Of a stretch of 64,000 bases of DNA, positions 44,738-53,165 are shown in pieces (positions within the stretch are counted from its first letter, which is position 1; each line of letters starts with the position of its first letter). The stretch comes from CAVYUC01 sp963816685 (GTDB lineage: Bacteria > Bacteroidota > Bacteroidia > Bacteroidales > Prolixibacteraceae), in contig CAWFMB010000034.1 in NCBI GenBank assembly GCA_963816685.1, positions 82,802 through 146,801 of the forward strand, written 5' to 3'. The translations under genes and the position numbers were made by a program. Under the pieces are notes generated by a model, which was not told the origin of the DNA, did not search any database, and saw only the letters and a program-made list of their open reading frames with translations.

Positions 44738-44771
44738 GGCTTAATGCTTGTTTATCCGGTGACACAATAGA

Positions 44772-44911
44772 TTCACCCGGTGACCTGAAGTCAACGGGTG
44801 AAAGTCACTGGTGCGTATTTCTTTTCACCGGATGACTTTTTTGTCACCCGGTGAATTAATTCTGTTCATCCTTAAAACTATTCACCCGGTGACGGAAAGT
44901 CAACGGGTGAA
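44772..44911. repeat. REP-like hairpins right of the RAYT gene
   Basis: One complete H1-H2 pair begins at 44772 and a single H1 (TTCACCCGGTGAC...) begins at 44881. The H1 stem is intact in both. They flank the RAYT gene on the side opposite the large array. Confidence 0.8.
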
Positions 44912-45045
44912 AGTCCTGATAGTTTTTCTTTTGTTTTCGTAGTTGATTCAGCTTTTGTTTTTCTAAAATTTAAAAGGCATGGTCATTTTAACCGGAACAG
45001 GTTTGCCACGCTGCGAACCGGGTTTCCAGTCTTTCATCTTCGAAA

Positions 45046-46593
45046 CTATTCGGCTGCAGTTTTCCCGGCCAATTCATTATCTGCTTCAATAATTTTCACA
45101 TCCGTAACTTTACCTTTTTCATTCACTGTATAACCAATGAGAGCATTTCCTGAAACATTTTTTTCTTTTTGTTTTGCTTTCAGATACATTTCCGAAATAT
45201 CCTTTTCGAGTGCGGTGTATCCTCCTTTATATTCAGGAAGTTCTTCCACTATAACAAAAGTTTCTTCTTTGCTTTGTTTTTCTTCTTTTGCAGGTGGCGG
45301 CGGCGGTGGCGGGAGTTCCGCCTTTCCCATCGGAGGTTGAGCTTCTTTTTTATTCATTTTTGAGGGTGGCGGGAGAGGTGGTAACTCTTCTTTTAAATTT
45401 TTATTCAGGTCAATATGAATAACTCCATCCTCCATTTTTATTCTGTTCTTTTCACCCGAAGGAAAAGAACCGGCTTTCATTACAAACGTTTTCTTTCCAA
45501 CATAGGAAAAAACAATATTATCATCTGCGGATGCTTTTAAAGAAAATGTTCCGTCTCTGTCGCTGACTGTGCCGGTTGTGCTTCCTTTAATTATTATTGA
45601 AACTCCCGAAAGAGGCTCTTCATTTTCATCCACTACTATTCCTGAAATGTTCACCTCCTTTGCTGCAGTGATATCCGACGATTTAATTCCGGGGTCCATT
45701 TTGTCAGATGTCTGGTAATCCGGTTGCGCAAAAGCAAACAGTAAAAAGGCAACAGCAGGCAATGCCCACATAAATTTAATCCCGTGTATCCGGGATGTTT
45801 TCTTTTTCGTCATCATTTTTAATCGATTTGTGTTAAGGGCAAAGTTCAGGTTATTGGTAATTCCAATAATCTGCATACCCATTAACTGGTTAATTAATAA
45901 AGCCTGATACCTGCCCATGGCGTGTCCCTGCGCAAGGACACCTTTATCGGCAAGGTATTCGTGATTTTGTTTAATTGATCGTTCGAAGAACCAAATAAAC
46001 GGATTGAACCAAAAGATGACTGTTAACAGTTCTATAAAAAGCAGGTCGAACCAGTGATTCTCACGAATGTGCACTTTTTCGTGAGCCAGAATTTCCGGCA
46101 GGTTCTCCTGTGTATGAAATTTCGGATTAATAAATACAATATTAAAAAAGGAGAAAGGCAAGCCATATTTGTCATTTTCAACTAACCGTACTCCGTGAGA
46201 AGATTTTATGCGGGATTTTAGTAAAAGATGAAAGAGAATTAGTGTTTGTGATAAAAGGCGTAAAAGAAAAATTGAGGCTCCTGTAATGTAAACAAACAAC
46301 ATTGCCTGTTCCAATTTAAAAGCCGCTGAACTGGTTTCCAAACCGGAGGCTGCAGGAATAGCTTTGAAGGTGTCTGAAAATGTTTTATATGCTGCAGATC
46401 CATTGTCAGGATCAACCAGGACTGAATAATGAACCGGGAAAAGCGGTAATAATACAGCTGTAATTAAAGCCATAACGAGAAACCATCTGTTGGCTTTGTA
46501 GAAGGTTTCCTTTCGCAGGAAAATCCAGTAGACCAGGTAAAAAAGTATGATTCCGGCAGAGGCTTTTACAAGATATGTAATGATGGGTTGCAT
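45046..46593 (-). CDS. M56 (BlaR1-type) peptidase with TonB-like C-terminus, frameshifted at the end
   Basis: 515 residues. Four N-terminal membrane helices, then the M56 zinc motif HEKVH (171-175) and a downstream NHEYLAD, as in BlaR1/MecR1 sensors. A CarboxypepD_reg domain (about residues 310-380), a proline-rich segment and an energy-transducer TonB_C-like domain follow. The frame stops just after AGKTAAE; in the next frame, the DNA to 44963 continues as KMKDWKPGSQRGKPV, the usual end of this domain. Loss of one A near 45046 explains the stop. Paired with the repressor gene, it is a BlaR1-type signalling module; what it senses is unknown. Confidence 0.85.
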   Translation of the reverse strand: MQPIITYLVKASAGIILFYLVYWIFLRKETFYKANRWFLVMALITAVLLPLFPVHYSVLVDPDNGSAAYKTFSDTFKAIPAASGLETSSAAFKLEQAMLFVYITGASIFLLRLLSQTLILFHLLLKSRIKSSHGVRLVENDKYGLPFSFFNIVFINPKFHTQENLPEILAHEKVHIRENHWFDLLFIELLTVIFWFNPFIWFFERSIKQNHEYLADKGVLAQGHAMGRYQALLINQLMGMQIIGITNNLNFALNTNRLKMMTKKKTSRIHGIKFMWALPAVAFLLFAFAQPDYQTSDKMDPGIKSSDITAAKEVNISGIVVDENEEPLSGVSIIIKGSTTGTVSDRDGTFSLKASADDNIVFSYVGKKTFVMKAGSFPSGEKNRIKMEDGVIHIDLNKNLKEELPPLPPPSKMNKKEAQPPMGKAELPPPPPPPAKEEKQSKEETFVIVEELPEYKGGYTALEKDISEMYLKAKQKEKNVSGNALIGYTVNEKGKVTDVKIIEADNELAGKTAAE

Positions 46594-46595
46594 GA

Positions 46596-46976
46596 CTATT
46601 TCCTGTTTTCGTCTTTATTCAGTTCATTCTCTGTAATCTTCAGCATTTCCTCCAGTTCTTCTATACTGAGGTTGTTTTCGCGTGCAAAGAAAGTTGCCAG
46701 TTTCGGAAACGAGCCATTAAAATAATCTTTTAGTAACGACCCAAACTGAAAACGTGCATATTCATTTTTGGTTACAGCAGGGAAAAATAAATTTGTATTT
46801 CCAATTTTCCGGCACGAAACAAAACCTTTGTTTTCGAGTACCTTCAGCACGGTACCAACAGTGGTATAGGCAGGTCGTGGTTCATCAAATTCTTCAACAA
46901 CGTCCTTCACAACCCCTTCTTTTAACCTCCAAAGGATTTGCATGATTTGCTCTTCGGCTTTTGTAAGTGTTTTCAT
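46596..46976 (-). CDS. BlaI/MecI/CopY-type transcriptional repressor
   Basis: 126 residues with the winged-helix of the BlaI family: TKAEEQIMQILWRLKEGVVKDVVEEF, YTTVGTVLKVLENKGFVSCRK. It ends 2 bases before the sensor gene, so the two are one operon. In the classic system the sensor's peptidase triggers repressor cleavage. The two TACTA-N6-TAGTA palindromes just upstream are probable binding sites. Confidence 0.9.
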   Translation of the reverse strand: MKTLTKAEEQIMQILWRLKEGVVKDVVEEFDEPRPAYTTVGTVLKVLENKGFVSCRKIGNTNLFFPAVTKNEYARFQFGSLLKDYFNGSFPKLATFFARENNLSIEELEEMLKITENELNKDENRK

Positions 46977-46998
46977 ATTTTTGAAGAATATTTATTTC

Positions 46999-47014
46999 TA
47001 CTACAAATATAGTA
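46999..47014. promoter_or_regulatory. Probable repressor operator 1: TACTA-N6-TAGTA
   Basis: TACTACAAATATAGTA is a dyad in front of the BlaI-type gene, similar in length and composition to BlaI operators. Confidence 0.6.
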
Positions 47015-47052
47015 CTAAGTTTTTAGAAATAAAACTAGTTTTATAACTAATT

Positions 47053-47068
47053 TACTATAAAAATAGTA
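47053..47068. promoter_or_regulatory. Probable repressor operator 2: TACTA-N6-TAGTA
   Basis: TACTATAAAAATAGTA has the same half-sites as the first operator, with centres about 54 bp apart. Confidence 0.6.
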
Positions 47069-47083
47069 AGGATTGTATTGAGC

Positions 47084-47112
47084 TAAAAAAACCACCTGGT
47101 TTACAAGTGGTT
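47084..47112 (-). terminator. Rho-independent terminator of the lipoprotein gene
   Basis: Minus-strand AACCAC and GTGGTT pair across an 11-base loop and are followed by a T-run. Confidence 0.75.
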
Positions 47113-47132
47113 GTATGCATTGTAAGATAATT

Positions 47133-47864
47133 TTATTCTCCCCAGGTAATTTCTGATTCGCCAACTGCTACTTCCTTAATATTGTAAGCATAATCAGCAT
47201 TTGTTGCATCCGAATCAAAAGAGAAGGCAAGTAACTGCACAAAATAAGTTTCGCCGGAATATACCTGTCCTGACCAGTTTCCTTCATTTGTCCTGATATG
47301 TAATTGAGTAGATGAGGGATCGAGAGTAATACTGTTAAAAATTACTTTATTGCTGCTATCCCTTAATTTGATTACATAAGCTTCTGCTCCTTCAATTGTT
47401 TCCCATTCCAGTTCAAGATAGTTTTCGCCCGAATGAAATATAATACTGTCCAGATGGGGAATGGGCATGTCATCAAATTCCAATTCATCGCTTTCCTGAA
47501 TTGTTTCGTCATCTTTGCTTACTGCTTTAAACAAATAGGAGCCGATAGCAGGCCATTGAGTTGAATAATCACTTTCTGCAGGTTCTTTTCCACGGATATA
47601 AACCGATTCGGTTGTTGTGGCAAGTTCAATTTCTCCCCCTCCGCCTGCAGGCGGGGTAACTGTTGCCGAACTCATACTTTTGTTGGCGTAAACATAAAAA
47701 GCAGTGCCATATTTAGCTTCTCCGTTAAATAACTTTTTAACGATATAAACATCAGTTATTGCTTCGAATGTAACATTGTCGTCATCGTTTTTTAAACAGG
47801 AAGTTAGCAGTGTCATGATAAACAAGGAGACGAATGCTGTTGCGAATAAGTGTTTTGTTTTCAT
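47133..47864 (-). CDS. Hypothetical lipoprotein
   Basis: 243 residues with a lipoprotein signal (MKTKHLFATAFVSLFIMTLLTSC, lipobox LTSC) so the mature protein is lipid-anchored. After an acidic linker (KNDDDN) the sequence is rich in short beta strands, with WETIEGAEAYVIKLRDSS suggesting a fibronectin-type III-like domain. No family is recognised. It ends at its own terminator. Confidence 0.65.
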   Translation of the reverse strand: MKTKHLFATAFVSLFIMTLLTSCLKNDDDNVTFEAITDVYIVKKLFNGEAKYGTAFYVYANKSMSSATVTPPAGGGGEIELATTTESVYIRGKEPAESDYSTQWPAIGSYLFKAVSKDDETIQESDELEFDDMPIPHLDSIIFHSGENYLELEWETIEGAEAYVIKLRDSSNKVIFNSITLDPSSTQLHIRTNEGNWSGQVYSGETYFVQLLAFSFDSDATNADYAYNIKEVAVGESEITWGE

Positions 47865-48128
47865 ATGAAATATTTATATTTAATGAGTTATATTCCGGTA
47901 ATAAATAAAATCAGGTGTATGACTTTCTTCCCTGGACCCATGGAATTCTGTGAGCGATTATTCCCTCCCGGTTTCTTCGTTCCGGCGGGCATTCTGTTTT
48001 GTGATTGCCAAATCATTGTCATTTCACAATTCATTATTTTCATTATTACTTAACGATACTAAATTAAAGATATTATTGTTACGGGGTTAGATGCAATAGT
48101 TTTTGTAAAGGTTGCCCGGGTTGTAATT

Positions 48129-51100
48129 TTAATTTGATTTTAAATGCTGAAGAATTTCATTCAGAATATATCCGGCGGTTTCAACATTCGTAATATTTGG
48201 CAGGGTGAGGGTGAGTTTGTGGTTGATTTCCTTCATGCGGCCATTTTTATTTTTCTGAATGAATTGCACTATTTTCAGGAAATCATCTGACTGATAAAAT
48301 GGCGATTTTTGGTCAGCTACAAAATAGCAAATCATTTTACCTTCTTTTAATATGATTTTTTCGATTCCAAGTTCAATGGCTTTCCAGCGCAATTGCACAA
48401 CCTCCAGGAGTTCGCGGCTTTCCTTTGGTATTTCACCAAAACGATCAATTAGTCCGGCTTTAAACTTCTGAAGCTGTTCTTCATTTTCAATGTTATCCAA
48501 TTCGCGGTAAAGCAGCATCCGTTCAGAACTGCCTGGAATATAATCATTTGGAAACAAAAGTTCCATATCTGTATCAATCTGGCAATCCTGCACGAATTTG
48601 ATGTTTAAAAATGCCTGACGCTGTTGTTTATCATCTTCTTTGAATATGTCTTTGAATTCTTCCTGCCGGAGTTCCTGGATAGCTTCATTAAGAATTCGAT
48701 GGTATGTTTCGAAACCGATATCTGCAATGAACCCGCTTTGTTCGGCTCCGAGCAGATTTCCGGCTCCGCGAATATCCAAATCCTGCATGGCAATATTAAA
48801 TCCGCTTCCCAGATCAGAAAATTCCTCGATGGCTTTTAACCTGCGGCGGGCATCGGCATTTACTGTTGAGAGCGGTGGTGCCAGCAGATAACAAAATGCT
48901 TTTTTGTTTGACCTGCCTACCCTGCCACGCAACTGGTGCAGATCGCTCAGCCCGAAATTCTGTGCATGATTAATTATCATGGTGTTTGCGTTTGGAATAT
49001 CAAGTCCCGATTCAATTATTGTTGTGGCAATTAACACATCAAATTCGCCGTTAATGAAATCGAGCATTACCTTTTCCAGTTTTGGCCCCTCCATTTGTCC
49101 ATGGCCAACACCGGTTTTTACTCCCGGCACCATTCGTTTTATGGTTTCTTCCACTTCATAAATATTCTGAACGCGGTTATGAATGAAAAAGACCTGGCCA
49201 TTTCGTTCTACTTCGTATAAAATGGCATCGCGGATAAGCTGTTCGTTAAAACCATGAACTTCAGTAACAATCGGATAACGGTTGGGTGGTGCAGTTTGAA
49301 TAATTGATAAATCGCGGGCACCCATCAGAGAAAACTGCAGTGTTCGCGGAATTGGTGTGGCAGTTAAAGTAAGTGAATCCACATTTGCTTTTAACTGCTT
49401 CAGTTTCTCCTTCACCGAAACCCCAAATTTTTGTTCTTCATCAATTATCAGCAACCCAAGGTTTTTGATACGCACATCTTTGCTCACCAGCCGGTGTGTT
49501 CCTATGATGATATCCACTTTTCCGTCTTCAACCTCTTTTAATGTATTCCGGATTTCGGCAGCAGACTTTAACCGGCTGATATATTCAACACGTGCAGGAA
49601 AATTCTCCAGCCGTTCAGAAAAAGTTTTATAATGTTGAAGAGCAAGAATCGTTGTCGGCACTAAAACTGCAACCTGTTTACTATCGGCAACAGCTTTAAA
49701 TGCCGCACGGATTGCAATTTCAGTTTTTCCGAAACCAACATCACCACAAACCAGCCGGTCCATGGGGATTTGTTTTTCCATGTCGGATTTTACAGCAATG
49801 GTGGCCTTCTCCTGGTCGGGAGTATCTTCATAAATAAATGAAGCTTCAAGTTCTGTTTGTAAATATGTATCTGGTGAAAAGGCGAAACCGGTTTCTGCAA
49901 GCCGCTGGGCATATAAAGCAATCAGTTCCTTTGCAATATCCTTCACTTTTGCTTTGGTGCGGTTTTTCATCTTCTGCCATGCCCCGGAACCTAATTTGTT
50001 TAGTGAAGGTTCAGTGCCTTCCTTTCCTTTATATTTCGAAATCCGGTGAATGGAGTGAATATTTACAAGCAGCGAGTCATTGTTTTTATATACAAGCCGG
50101 ATGGCTTCCTGCGTTTTCCCACCCTCTTCAGTTTTCACAAGTCCGGCAAATTTTCCGATTCCATGATCCACATGCACCACATAATCACCCGGGTGAAGTT
50201 TGTTCAGTTCCTTCATGGAAATTGCCTCACGCTGGGCTTTCCGGGTTTTTAATTTAAACCGGTGGTAACGTTCAAATATCTGGTGATCTGTATAACAACA
50301 GACCTTTAAATCGTGGTCCACAAAACCTTCGTGCAAAATAAACAGCAGGGGCGTAAATTTTACATTTGCATCAAGATCCTTGAAAATTGCCTGCAATCGT
50401 TCTATCTGTTTTTCCTGGTGCGAAAGGATAAAAATTTCGTATCCGTTTTTGCGGTATTCCACCAGGTTTTCTCCCAGTAATCCAAAGTTTTTATTGAAAA
50501 CAGGTTGTTTTGAATTGGCGAACTTAAATTTTGAATCATATTCGAAATCGAAATCTGTTCCAAATTCAATCACCTTGAAATCCTGAATTTGATTTTTTAA
50601 AACTTCTCCCGAAACAATGTTTTCGGTGAGATTTTCTTCGGGATAGTTGATTGTGGTTTGCCTGTGGATTGTGGTTACCTGATCGAAAAACTGATTCAGA
50701 TAATTGCCGTAAATTATTGTTTCCTGTTGTATGAACTCAAAAAAGGAAATACGCGAACCTGCAATTTTTTCATTCTGAATATTAGGAACAATGGTAATTC
50801 TGCTTAATGATTCTTTTGAAATCTGGTTGTCGATATCAAAACTGCGGATAGAATCGATTTCATCGCCGAAGAAATCAAGCCGGTAGGGATCTTCATTTGA
50901 AAAAGAGAAGATATCGACGATACTTCCGCGAACTGAAAACTGGCCAGGTTCGTAAACAAATTCAACCCTTTCGAACCCATATTCGAATAAAAACTCATTA
51001 ATAAATTCAATTGAAATTTTATCACCTTTTGATACCTGAAGTGTGTTTTGTTTAAGTTCTGATTGCGAAATAACTGTTTCAATCAAGGCTTCCGGATATG

Positions 51101-51470
51101 AAACAACAATAAACGGGTCCAGTCTTTCGCCTAATTTATTCAGCACTTCAGCCCGCTGTACAATATTTTCCTGTTCGGTTTGTCCGTATTGTACCGAACG
51201 TTTATAAGAAGACGGAAAAAAAAGTGTCTTTTTGTCGAATCCAAGATTATTGAGGTCGTCATAAAAATAAGCGGCTTCTTCACGGTCATTGAGTAAAACT
51301 ACCTGGTTTTTATGAAGTTTATCGAATATGTTGGCAATGAAAATGGTTTTGGCTGAACCAATTAATCCCTGCAGGTGAATTTTTTCACCCGGGGGGGCTG
51401 CAACTTTTATTGCCGCTTCAGCAAACTTTTGATGCCCCTTAAAATATGAAAGAAACTGTTGAGTTTCCAA
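48129..51470 (-). CDS. mfd: Transcription-repair coupling factor
   Basis: 1113 residues, full length. The N-terminal UvrB-like region reaches about residue 400, the RNA-polymerase-interacting CarD-like domain is at about 421-500 (LNKLHPGDYVVHVDHG), the helicase Walker A GDVGFGKTE at 576-584, and the DEEQ box at 677-680. The TATPIPRTL and RGRVGRS motifs follow. It removes stalled RNA polymerase and recruits nucleotide excision repair. The gene is preceded by a 329-base gap and is probably monocistronic. Confidence 0.97.
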   Translation of the reverse strand: METQQFLSYFKGHQKFAEAAIKVAAPPGEKIHLQGLIGSAKTIFIANIFDKLHKNQVVLLNDREEAAYFYDDLNNLGFDKKTLFFPSSYKRSVQYGQTEQENIVQRAEVLNKLGERLDPFIVVSYPEALIETVISQSELKQNTLQVSKGDKISIEFINEFLFEYGFERVEFVYEPGQFSVRGSIVDIFSFSNEDPYRLDFFGDEIDSIRSFDIDNQISKESLSRITIVPNIQNEKIAGSRISFFEFIQQETIIYGNYLNQFFDQVTTIHRQTTINYPEENLTENIVSGEVLKNQIQDFKVIEFGTDFDFEYDSKFKFANSKQPVFNKNFGLLGENLVEYRKNGYEIFILSHQEKQIERLQAIFKDLDANVKFTPLLFILHEGFVDHDLKVCCYTDHQIFERYHRFKLKTRKAQREAISMKELNKLHPGDYVVHVDHGIGKFAGLVKTEEGGKTQEAIRLVYKNNDSLLVNIHSIHRISKYKGKEGTEPSLNKLGSGAWQKMKNRTKAKVKDIAKELIALYAQRLAETGFAFSPDTYLQTELEASFIYEDTPDQEKATIAVKSDMEKQIPMDRLVCGDVGFGKTEIAIRAAFKAVADSKQVAVLVPTTILALQHYKTFSERLENFPARVEYISRLKSAAEIRNTLKEVEDGKVDIIIGTHRLVSKDVRIKNLGLLIIDEEQKFGVSVKEKLKQLKANVDSLTLTATPIPRTLQFSLMGARDLSIIQTAPPNRYPIVTEVHGFNEQLIRDAILYEVERNGQVFFIHNRVQNIYEVEETIKRMVPGVKTGVGHGQMEGPKLEKVMLDFINGEFDVLIATTIIESGLDIPNANTMIINHAQNFGLSDLHQLRGRVGRSNKKAFCYLLAPPLSTVNADARRRLKAIEEFSDLGSGFNIAMQDLDIRGAGNLLGAEQSGFIADIGFETYHRILNEAIQELRQEEFKDIFKEDDKQQRQAFLNIKFVQDCQIDTDMELLFPNDYIPGSSERMLLYRELDNIENEEQLQKFKAGLIDRFGEIPKESRELLEVVQLRWKAIELGIEKIILKEGKMICYFVADQKSPFYQSDDFLKIVQFIQKNKNGRMKEINHKLTLTLPNITNVETAGYILNEILQHLKSN

Positions 51471-51799
51471 ATGGGTTAAATTTCTGGCAAAGATAAGGAA
51501 AAGGTGAACTTTTAATTTAAGTACATCTGATTTATTGCAGGAAAACAGAAATACGATGCTTTAATCACTGATTCCGGAAAACAGATAGCATACTTTATAA
51601 ATACTACATTTTATTGTTCAGGTTAAGCGCTGTTTTTCAGAAAAAGACAATTTAACCGGATTAAACATTTTCTTTAAAAGGATGTTTGAATTACATAAAC
51701 AATAATGGAGTGGAAAGCTACATTTTGTTGAATGACAGATACATTTCACAAAAAAAATTTCCTTCATTAAGAAAGAAATATTAACTAAATTAAATAAAA
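51471..51799. other. Intergenic, divergent; nothing recognised
   Basis: The 329-base AT-rich region lies between mfd and the next plus-strand gene. No repeats or hairpins with a T-run are seen. Confidence 0.5.
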
Positions 51800-52456
51800 A
51801 TGAACAAACTGATATTTGTATTTTTAATAGCTTTTATCTGCTGTGGAAATTTGGCCGGGGCACAGGAGTACAGCGATTTTATTTCGTGTAAAGTTGACGG
51901 AAAAGAATGGAAAGCCGAAGCCAAACGGATGAATATTCCAATGAAAAATATGAGTTACCTGGCACTTGCAGCCTTTGAGGTAAATCCTGATGTCCAGGTT
52001 TGGATCCGGCTTTTTTATTTTACTGACAGCCTGAAACCCGGAACTTACCCAGTTACTTCGGAGGAAGAACTGGAATCAGCTTCCAAAAAGAAAAAGCCTG
52101 ACCATCCGGTTTTTGTTTTGGTCGATTATACAGAAGAGACCAAAGGAATGGGCCATGCTTTTCACGACGGGGAATCACTGAGTGGCCAGGTTACAATTAC
52201 CAAATTGACTGATACCTCAGTTGAAGGTTCGTTTGAAGCAAAATTAAATGGTGTTTATTTTAAAAAGCGGGGATTGGCGGCGGTTACAGGTTCAGGACTC
52301 AGAGGCAATCTGGAGGAAAAACTGATTACCAAAGCAGGCGGTGGAATGCTTGTGAATGGAGATCCGCATTACCACGACAATACAAAGCAGCTAAAGGAAA
52401 CGGATACCATTGTGCTAAGTGACGGAAAATTCAGTGTTGACTGGACTGATAAATAA
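51800..52456 (+). CDS. Hypothetical exported protein
   Basis: 218 residues with a signal peptide (MNKLIFVFLIAFICCGNLAGA). The mature part begins CKVDGKEWKAEAKRMN, the pattern of exported DUF6252-like Bacteroidota proteins, and has LKPGTYPVTSEEE and SGQVTITKLTDTSVEGSFEAKL. A long hydrophilic tail ends in NGDPHYHDNTK. No function can be assigned. Confidence 0.6.
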   Translation: MNKLIFVFLIAFICCGNLAGAQEYSDFISCKVDGKEWKAEAKRMNIPMKNMSYLALAAFEVNPDVQVWIRLFYFTDSLKPGTYPVTSEEELESASKKKKPDHPVFVLVDYTEETKGMGHAFHDGESLSGQVTITKLTDTSVEGSFEAKLNGVYFKKRGLAAVTGSGLRGNLEEKLITKAGGGMLVNGDPHYHDNTKQLKETDTIVLSDGKFSVDWTDK

Positions 52457-52558
52457 GACAGAAATGATGTCCCAGTATTCTGGAAGAGAAAAGAGGTCAG
52501 GCGATGCACTTGTTTTCGGATTCAGCAGACATTAAATTATATTTCCAAAGTTCAGATA

Positions 52559-52891
52559 TCAGTACCTCAGGATATCATCCAGTCCTTGTTTCAATTCTTT
52601 TAATTGCTCTTTTGTGATGCTTCCAATTTTCTTCACCAGTCTTTCTTTTGCGATCGAACGGATGTGAAATGTCATGATTTCAGATTTTTGAGATAACCCA
52701 TTTTGTGACGTGGGTTCCAGAACCAGATTTCCTTTATAGGCTTTTATTTTTGTGATAAGTGGACATGTAATTACAATTGGAAGGTATTGGTTTAACATGT
52801 TGCCACTGATAATCACAACCGGTCGAAAACCCTGTTGTTCACTTCCCCGGGTAGGATTAAGGTCGGTATACCAGATTTCACATTGATTCAT
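52559..52891 (-). CDS. MazF/PemK-family mRNA interferase toxin
   Basis: 110 residues. The sequence IWYTDLNPTRGSEQQGFRPVVIISGN is the typical MazF N-terminus (with the substrate-cleaving Arg and the GSE loop), and ITCPLITKIKAYKGNLVL and SQKSEIMTFHIRSI match the remainder. It starts within the end of the antitoxin gene (4-base overlap), the usual order. Confidence 0.92.
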   Translation of the reverse strand: MNQCEIWYTDLNPTRGSEQQGFRPVVIISGNMLNQYLPIVITCPLITKIKAYKGNLVLEPTSQNGLSQKSEIMTFHIRSIAKERLVKKIGSITKEQLKELKQGLDDILRY

Positions 52892-53121
52892 AATTCGAGT
52901 TGTTCAAGGTAATCGGTCATGCCTTCCTCTGCTAAATCGAGAATATTTTTATCTTTTTCGGCAAGTTTATATGATTGTACATATTCTGCCCGGTTTAATT
53001 GATCTAAATAAATTTGAAGCGCTTTTTCAATAATTTTGTTTTTTGGCAATGCTAATTTGCTGGCTGACTTATTCAACCGGGAAAAAAGGTCATCAGGAAG
53101 TGTACTGGTGAATGTTTTCAT
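52888..53121 (-). CDS. Antitoxin of the MazF-like toxin (ribbon-helix-helix type)
   Basis: 77 residues. TFTSTLPDDLFSRLNKSASKLALPKNKIIEKAL is a ribbon-helix-helix N-terminus that should dimerise and bind the operon's promoter. The acidic C-terminus (LAEEGMTDYLEQLEL) is the likely toxin-binding part. It precedes and overlaps the toxin gene. Confidence 0.85.
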   Translation of the reverse strand: MKTFTSTLPDDLFSRLNKSASKLALPKNKIIEKALQIYLDQLNRAEYVQSYKLAEKDKNILDLAEEGMTDYLEQLEL

Positions 53122-53165
53122 ATTTCTGGTATATATGTATAAAATACAAATATAATCTTAAAGTA

